Positions 15,624-19,967 of a stretch of DNA of 21,589 bases are shown in pieces. Position 1 is the stretch's first letter. Each line of letters starts with the position of its first letter. The notes under the pieces are model-generated. The model saw only the letters and a list, made by a program, of their open reading frames with translations. It did not search any database and was not told the origin of the DNA. A program made the position numbers and the translations under genes. The stretch covers positions 1 to 21,589 of the forward strand of contig NW_026529263.1 in assembly GCF_026262505.1 (NCBI RefSeq), given 5' to 3'. This DNA is from Trichomonas vaginalis G3 (Eukaryota; Parabasalia; Trichomonadida; Trichomonadidae).

Positions 15624-15908
15624 ATGCGTAAAGCATATAATGACTACCTACATGTAAGAGACTTACCTTCTTATTCTACTCCAGATCTCGACTTTTCCGA
15701 TATAAGTCCAATCCTTATTGATACAACACTTACGATAGCAGGGATGCTTCCTACATATCCAGAATATGATAACTTACCTCAGCTCTTCGAGTATCTCAAG
15801 AAAAAGTTCATGATCTTATTATGTGAGACCATGAAAAGACGTCAAAACACCAGAACAGAACGAGAACAGAGCTTACTAATAGACTTATTATATATACTAA
15901 AGAAATAA
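15624..15908 (+). CDS. Small helical element protein, start uncertain
   Basis: The first ATG gives 94 residues (MRKAYNDYLHVRDL); the open frame extends further upstream with a helical composition, so the true start is uncertain. The protein has a Pro/Ser/Tyr turn, a mid helix with an Ile/Leu/Thr face (ILIDTTLTIAGML) and a long basic C-terminal helix (FEYLKKKFMILLCETMKRR then EREQSLLIDLLYILKK). The function is unknown. It follows the 60-residue gene on the same strand and is convergent with the small minus gene ending at 15922. Confidence 0.45.
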   Translation: MRKAYNDYLHVRDLPSYSTPDLDFSDISPILIDTTLTIAGMLPTYPEYDNLPQLFEYLKKKFMILLCETMKRRQNTRTEREQSLLIDLLYILKK

Positions 15909-15921
15909 AGGAGTTTTTATT

Positions 15922-16095
15922 CTAACTTTGGTATTTTTGGAAGAACTGATCTGGATCATATTTGTCATCACAGGTTTTGGTATCAAAAGTCTCTCTGGTT
16001 CTTGGACTCTGGTACGGAAATGGTTCCTTTGGTTTCCTAGCTTTTGGGAGATCAAAAATTTTCTTGGTCCTTTCTTTTGTGTAAGTGTTGTCCAT
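15922..16095 (-). CDS. 57-residue basic element protein
   Basis: From the ATG at 16095 it reads MDNTYTKERTKKIFDLPKAR and then a Pro-, Thr- and Arg-rich part ending DQFFQKYQS. The frame also offers an ATG at 16164 that overlaps the stop of the methyltransferase gene as TGATG, which would give 81 residues; the shorter form is preferred because its added part lies under another protein-like frame. It looks disordered and basic. The function is unknown. Confidence 0.4.
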   Translation of the reverse strand: MDNTYTKERTKKIFDLPKARKPKEPFPYQSPRTRETFDTKTCDDKYDPDQFFQKYQS

Positions 16096-16198
16096 TTTTA
16101 TCGACAACGAATGTGAGCTTTCCGTCGTCAAAGATGAATGTCGTCGCTTCTTCAGTTCCCTCATCAACTATTATCTTCTTGATCTTTCTCTTCTCCAT
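16052..16198 (-). CDS. 48-residue element protein overlapping two neighbours
   Basis: An ATG at 16198, inside the last 35 bases of the methyltransferase gene in another frame, opens MEKRKIKKIIVDEGTEEATT and runs on with a strand-turn-strand pattern (TFIFDDG, LTFVVDKNG) to a stop at 16052. The beta-hairpin pattern and balanced composition look like real protein. Its 3' part overlaps the start of the 57-residue gene, so three minus-strand frames follow each other as overlapping steps. Confidence 0.45.
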   Translation of the reverse strand: MEKRKIKKIIVDEGTEEATTFIFDDGKLTFVVDKNGQHLHKRKDQENF

Positions 16199-17006
16199 TA
16201 ACAGAAAAAGTGACATATATTACTTCATTATTTTTCTGAGTGTTAGGATTAATTAAACCTCTATCTATAACATGCTTTCTCATAGAAAACTTCTCTCCAT
16301 ATCTTTTTGTCAATATCTCTAAAAGTTCTTCTGTATAAGATTTATCACTACTGAAGTAAATAGATGGATAATTAAGGACATCAAAGGTTTCTACAGTATC
16401 TTTAAGAGTCCATTCATCTCCATACTGTATAGAATAAGTATGGAAGTATGGAGGATCACATATAAAGAAAACATTGGGAAGATCTTTATACTCATTGAAG
16501 AGTATTCTCCAATCTTTATGAACAATAGTTAAACCTTCAAGATAGTCATCTATGTTTTCACCAAATAAGTTAGTATATCTGAGGTATAACACTTTCTTCA
16601 TTAATGTGTCAAGATCATAGTATTTGTATGCTCCAGAATAGAGAAGACGTGAACATAATGTATCCCAGTCTATGTATGGAGCTTTACTTATAACTTCTCT
16701 GACGATCTCTTTCTGATCAGTAGGAATTTTCTCATCTGGCTTAACATTTATTCTCTCCTTAAGTTCCTTAAGTATTTCATTCGTGTCATGAATGTGTTTC
16801 AGTCTATCAACGTAGTTATCATAGTCGTTAGCTATGATCGTTGCTTTTGGGAACATAATATGCAACAGATGAGAGATATAGAGAGAACCACCAAAGAGGT
16901 CAACGAAGACATAATCCCCTTTGATGTCTTTGAGTATGTCGATAAGAGCTTTCCTGATCTTCGACTTATTACCTATGAAAGGTAAAGGAGGTTTGGTAAA
17001 AATCAT
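16164..17006 (-). CDS. N6-adenine DNA methyltransferase, Dam-like (D12 class)
   Basis: This 280-residue protein transfers a methyl group from S-adenosylmethionine to adenine N6 in DNA. The motifs are in the order expected for the D12/Dam (alpha) class: KPPLPFIGNKSKI near the N-terminus (5-17) with the P-F-G-K signature, VDLFGGSL (35-42) for cofactor binding, the acidic NDYDN (60-64), and CDPPY (183-187) as the catalytic motif. The length is typical for Dam. A GATC target is likely from the class but not proven. Adenine methylation has been reported in Trichomonas, and related enzymes sit on its Mavericks. The gene has a clear T-run leader and is close to a minus-strand membrane-protein gene. 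It could protect or mark element DNA or alter host expression. Confidence 0.92.
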   Translation of the reverse strand: MIFTKPPLPFIGNKSKIRKALIDILKDIKGDYVFVDLFGGSLYISHLLHIMFPKATIIANDYDNYVDRLKHIHDTNEILKELKERINVKPDEKIPTDQKEIVREVISKAPYIDWDTLCSRLLYSGAYKYYDLDTLMKKVLYLRYTNLFGENIDDYLEGLTIVHKDWRILFNEYKDLPNVFFICDPPYFHTYSIQYGDEWTLKDTVETFDVLNYPSIYFSSDKSYTEELLEILTKRYGEKFSMRKHVIDRGLINPNTQKNNEVIYVTFSVNGEEKDQEDNS

Positions 17007-17023
17007 TTATATGGTAATAAAAA
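17007..17023 (-). promoter_or_regulatory. T-run leader motif of the methyltransferase gene
   Basis: The minus strand reads TTTTTATTACCATATAA directly before the ATG. It is almost the same as the leader of the 57-residue gene at 12884 and ends like the leader of the gene at 18334 (CATATAA), three unrelated genes on both strands. Confidence 0.55.
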
Positions 17024-17030
17024 TAAGTGT

Positions 17031-17201
17031 TTACTTGAGACAATAACCTCTGTTGAGTTTGTAGAACAAGATCAGAAGTACGATCAAGTTCAAAACAACA
17101 CAAATGGCTAGGATTGCGTTACCAACAATCTTTGTCTTTTCCCAGCAAGACTTCTTCTTTGGTTCATGTGCTGCTTCGACATCACTGTATGGCTCGGACA
17201 T
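17031..17201 (-). CDS. 56-residue single-pass membrane protein
   Basis: The ATG at 17201 is chosen because CTTTTTAAGTTA leads into it. Residues 1-25 are polar with Lys and Cys (PKKKSCWEK). Residues about 27-47 are a clear membrane segment (VGNAILAICVVLNLIVLLIL), followed by a short basic Tyr/Cys tail (YKLNRGYCLK). It could be a virion membrane, exit or viroporin-like factor; nothing decides. It is divergent from the coiled-coil gene at 17218 with 16 bp between the ATGs. Confidence 0.65.
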   Translation of the reverse strand: MSEPYSDVEAAHEPKKKSCWEKTKIVGNAILAICVVLNLIVLLILFYKLNRGYCLK

Positions 17202-17217
17202 TAACTTAAAAAGTGTC

Positions 17218-17610
17218 ATGACCACTTCATTTTTGATGAAGTCAACAGCTTATGTCCACTTCCTCCCACAAGCACTTGAGGAACAAGAGAAGGTCATCAT
17301 TGAATACCTTCAAGCCACTGAGAAGCTCCAAAAGCTTCAAGATCTCCGCGAAGAGTTCAAGTCCCGCTTGAAACAGGAGAACTTACTACAGGAATACATG
17401 CTCATTTTGTACCCATTACTAGATGGCTCCCATTTACCATCAGAGTACACTGCAGCTCTTGATGCACTCAAAGATCTTCGCGATCACCGTCCGATCGGTA
17501 AAGAAGCCTTCGAGCTCACCATTGAGCAAGCCATCCTCGCCAAGTACAATGCAAAGAAGCGGATGCTCGAAGCTCTTGATAAGATCAAGGAGTACGTCGA
17601 AACGTTCTAA
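17218..17610 (+). CDS. Coiled-coil element protein, about 130 residues
   Basis: It starts MTTSFLMKSTAYVHFLPQAL; a second ATG six codons later is also possible. Nearly all of it is helical: EEQEKVIIEYLQATEKLQKL and LREEFKSRLKQENLLQEYML form a long amphipathic coil, and a second helix pair (LDALKDLRD, IEQAILAKYNAKKRMLEAL) follows a loop with Pro and Gly. It has many codons ending in G or C, clearly more than the fibre or integrase genes. The function is unknown; a structural bundle is the best guess. Confidence 0.62.
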   Translation: MTTSFLMKSTAYVHFLPQALEEQEKVIIEYLQATEKLQKLQDLREEFKSRLKQENLLQEYMLILYPLLDGSHLPSEYTAALDALKDLRDHRPIGKEAFELTIEQAILAKYNAKKRMLEALDKIKEYVETF

Positions 17611-17615
17611 AATAA

Positions 17616-17699
17616 TTACTTGAGTAAACAATAAGTTTTATTGAGTAAGTCTTGAAACATTTGTGCTTTTGTTCTTGTTTGAACAACCATATTTAACAT
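17616..17699 (-). CDS. 27-codon frame with an element-type leader
   Basis: An ATG at 17699 opens MLNMVVQTRTKAQMFQDLLN and a stop follows at 17616. Alone this is too short to mean much, but the minus strand reads TTTTTTATCTA right before the ATG, matching the leader of real element genes. It may be a micropeptide or chance. Confidence 0.25.
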   Translation of the reverse strand: MLNMVVQTRTKAQMFQDLLNKTYCLLK

Positions 17700-17717
17700 T
17701 AGATAAAAAATTTTTGG

Positions 17718-17975
17718 TTAAACGATCACATACTTAAGACATAAATTATACCTACTTATTAACTCAGTATATTGTGCATTATATGCATACTTAAACTCTT
17801 GAGCAATATTGTTCTCATCAATGATTCTGATCTGAGCTATTTTTGAGAAAGGTGGTGGAATACCACAACATGTGATGTCTGGGTCCAGTAGGTCTATTTC
17901 ACACTTGAACCCAGTCATTCTGTGAACAACTTCTTCCAAGTCTGGCTTAGGTAGTAAGATCTGATCTTTGCTCAC
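17718..17975 (-). CDS. Open frame of about 85 codons, start not assigned
   Basis: The frame codes for a well-mixed sequence with a likely small alpha/beta fold: LPKPDLEEVVHRMTGFKCEI, a Cys-Cys-Gly-Ile-Pro-Pro-Pro turn, IRIIDENN and a Tyr-rich C-terminus. It has no ATG near its 5' side, and whether it is a gene of its own is unclear. The function is unknown. Confidence 0.45.
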   Translation of the reverse strand: MSKDQILLPKPDLEEVVHRMTGFKCEIDLLDPDITCCGIPPPFSKIAQIRIIDENNIAQEFKYAYNAQYTELISRYNLCLKYVIV

Positions 17976-18004
17976 TAAGTTAGAAAAGAGCTCTTTGTCT
18001 TGAT

Positions 18005-18298
18005 CTAAAGTATCTTCTGGTATATACTAAGTAAATACTCTTCTACACCAATCCTCGATGAAGTCTCCACAGATCTCGATGAGGTCAGGTTGGAAGTTAA
18101 TGGACTTAAAGGAGGAGGATACATTGGTGCTTCTGAGTTCGTAGTTGTTTCCTCTTTTTTTATCTCTGTTGGAGCATCACTTACTGTACCAGATGGATAG
18201 TTCTTTATCACAATGTTATTAGTTGTTCTTGAATCAACATTGCTTGTTGGTTCAATTGGAAGATTAGCTGCACCATAAAGAATTGACTTCGATCTCAT
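18005..18298 (-). CDS. 97-residue Ser/Thr/Pro-rich element protein
   Basis: It starts MRSKSILYGAANLPIEPTSN, and most of it is low-complexity with Ser, Thr, Pro and Asn (EETTTNSEAPMYPPPLSPL), ending in a short helix (VEEYLLSIYQKIL). It looks disordered, as a virion linker or scaffold might be. Its ATG is set by TTTTTACTCATAACAA on the minus strand, which nearly repeats the leader of the 75-residue gene at 5220. Confidence 0.5.
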   Translation of the reverse strand: MRSKSILYGAANLPIEPTSNVDSRTTNNIVIKNYPSGTVSDAPTEIKKEETTTNSEAPMYPPPLSPLTSNLTSSRSVETSSRIGVEEYLLSIYQKIL

Positions 18299-18333
18299 TT
18301 GTTATGAGTAAAAATTGTTTTATTCTCATATAA
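18299..18333. promoter_or_regulatory. Divergent promoter with two T-run leaders
   Basis: Thirty-five bases part two divergent ATGs. The minus strand carries TTTTTACTCATAACAA before the ATG at 18298. The plus strand carries TTTTATTCTCATATAA before the ATG at 18334. The minus-strand copy matches the 5220 leader at nearly every base, over 13 kb away. Confidence 0.55.
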
Positions 18334-18687
18334 ATGACGAACATTAACCCAGAGAACAACACAGAATATACTGCAACAGGAGTTGTTTACAATGATCTAG
18401 ATCAGATCGTCCAACTCAAAGCCCCAAGAGGAAGGAATTTAATAAGACAACCTCCACCAAAGATATATGTTGATGATGGTAGTAATGGGTTCAACTTAGT
18501 GTATCATTACTCATATCCTCAATATGCAAAAATTGGGTCTACCCCAAACGTGACAAACCATTATATGAACCTTTATGATGAAGCAAGGTTTCATGCACCA
18601 ACGAAGAAAGAACCTGATGCATCAAGATTACATGAATTCGCAGACCATGATGGTTATAGCGATTACTCAATGCCTGTAAGACTTTAA
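18334..18687 (+). CDS. 117-residue element protein, unknown function
   Basis: It starts MTNINPENNTEYTATGVVYN. It is polar with many Tyr, Asn, Pro and His residues and several short strands (IVQLKAPRG, PPPKIYVDDG, FNLVYHYSYP). No membrane part or known motif is seen. A small beta-rich or extended structural protein is likely. It is on the same strand as the integrase and ends 13 bp before it, so the two may be read together. Confidence 0.6.
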   Translation: MTNINPENNTEYTATGVVYNDLDQIVQLKAPRGRNLIRQPPPKIYVDDGSNGFNLVYHYSYPQYAKIGSTPNVTNHYMNLYDEARFHAPTKKEPDASRLHEFADHDGYSDYSMPVRL

Positions 18688-18700
18688 CGTTAATAAAAAA

Positions 18701-19768
18701 ATGACTGTTGGTAAACAAGAAAAAACTTTAATACAAGAGGATTTGATGCTACCAATATATTCAACTGATATGGGAGCTTATCAATTCGATACATTTGAGA
18801 ATCCTGGTGGAACACCACCATATTTTCTTTTGTTCATCAATGTAAACAGTAGAAAAGGTTATGCGTTCCCAATGAGTGAAAAGAACTCAAACAATGTTCT
18901 AAGTGCAATGCAGAAGTTCATTTCACAAGCTACAGGTGAAATGAAGCCTACAATACTTACTAGTGATGAAGACCCAGCTTATACGACACAAAATGTTCGA
19001 GATCTGTTGGTCAGTCATAACATTGAGCACATGACGACACAGAAATACAATCATAACATACTAGGTATTATTAATAGGTTCTGTAGAACTATTAGAACTA
19101 TGTTACATATGAAGTTAAACCTCAAAGAAGGTGATAAAACACCACCTTTCACTGCAGATACAATGAGACAAATTATTAATGACTACAACACTGAATATCA
19201 TTCAAGCACACAACAAAAGCCTGATGATTTCACAGAAAAGGATAATGAGGAATATATAAAGAAGCAAAGATTGAAAGAAGAGTATGTCAGAAAAAATAAC
19301 CTTTATAACTTAAGACCTGGTCAAAAAGTTCAAGTCATAGTTGAACCAAGAACATGGGGTAAAGGTAACCAACAAAGAAGACATCTTGATCCTTCTTATT
19401 ATACAGTTGATTCAGTTGATACAAGTGCATACTTGTTAAGAGCAAAAGATGGAAGTGTTGCAAGATATCCACGTTATCAGATATGGACAAAAATAGAGCA
19501 TGGATTAAAGCAAGGAGAAACTTTAGATCAAGGAAGACACGGTGCTGTTAAAAGTATTGATGGTCATGAACTTGTCGGTAATGATGTAAAGTATGATGTT
19601 ACGTTTGAGAACGAAAATACAGGAAAAGTGACAGGTAGAGGTATGCGTGAAGGTAATCCAAACAGGTTGTCACAAATGGAAGTACAGTATTGGAGGAAAA
19701 ATATTAATGAAGGTCATGTTAAAGATATGCCTAGTTTTCTTGAGAAGTATCGTGGGTTTCGAGTTTAG
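18701..19768 (+). CDS. Retroviral-type (DDE) integrase of the Polinton
   Basis: The 355-residue protein belongs to the c-integrase group that inserts Polintons. An RNase H-like core spans about residues 15-180: the strand and acidic residues of IYSTDMGAYQFD, the strand FLLFINVNSRKGYAFPM, the second acidic site in ILTSDEDPAY (85-94), and a helix with NRFCRTIRTM, followed by the family's NDYNTEYHSS and KPDDF. Next comes an SH3-like C-terminal domain (LRPGQKVQVIVEPR, YTVDSVDTSAYLLRAKDG). The last 80 residues form another small beta domain that may read chromatin or DNA. Its 3' end overlaps the small minus-strand gene by 38 bp, tail to tail. Confidence 0.88.
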   Translation: MTVGKQEKTLIQEDLMLPIYSTDMGAYQFDTFENPGGTPPYFLLFINVNSRKGYAFPMSEKNSNNVLSAMQKFISQATGEMKPTILTSDEDPAYTTQNVRDLLVSHNIEHMTTQKYNHNILGIINRFCRTIRTMLHMKLNLKEGDKTPPFTADTMRQIINDYNTEYHSSTQQKPDDFTEKDNEEYIKKQRLKEEYVRKNNLYNLRPGQKVQVIVEPRTWGKGNQQRRHLDPSYYTVDSVDTSAYLLRAKDGSVARYPRYQIWTKIEHGLKQGETLDQGRHGAVKSIDGHELVGNDVKYDVTFENENTGKVTGRGMREGNPNRLSQMEVQYWRKNINEGHVKDMPSFLEKYRGFRV

Positions 19769-19967
19769 CTTGTAAGTCCTTTATTTTTGTTTCATACAAT
19801 GAGATCTTCCTTCTGATCTGTTCATCATTGAGAGGTTGCTTGACTTTACGGAACTGTACACGTCCGTCTTTCATTGTATGTACATAATATCCATCAGGAA
19901 CCTTACCATCTTTTATATATTCAGTTAACCACTTTTGTTTAGTTGATGCTTTAATGACTTGACTCAT
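19731..19967 (-). CDS. 78-residue protein with the YYV-MK-G-VQ-RK motif
   Basis: It begins MSQVIKASTKQKWLTEYIKD and carries YYVHTMKDGRVQFRKVKQPL at about residues 27-46, then a helix with a heptad look (IRRKISLYETKIKDLQAKL). The motif matches that of the 149-residue protein near the left end (YYVCHMKNGSVQVRKRKAPL), so the two are probably paralogues or share a binding module. It overlaps the integrase gene by 38 bp at its 3' end, and its ATG overlaps the stop of the next gene upstream as ATGA. Confidence 0.65.
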   Translation of the reverse strand: MSQVIKASTKQKWLTEYIKDGKVPDGYYVHTMKDGRVQFRKVKQPLNDEQIRRKISLYETKIKDLQAKLETHDTSQEN

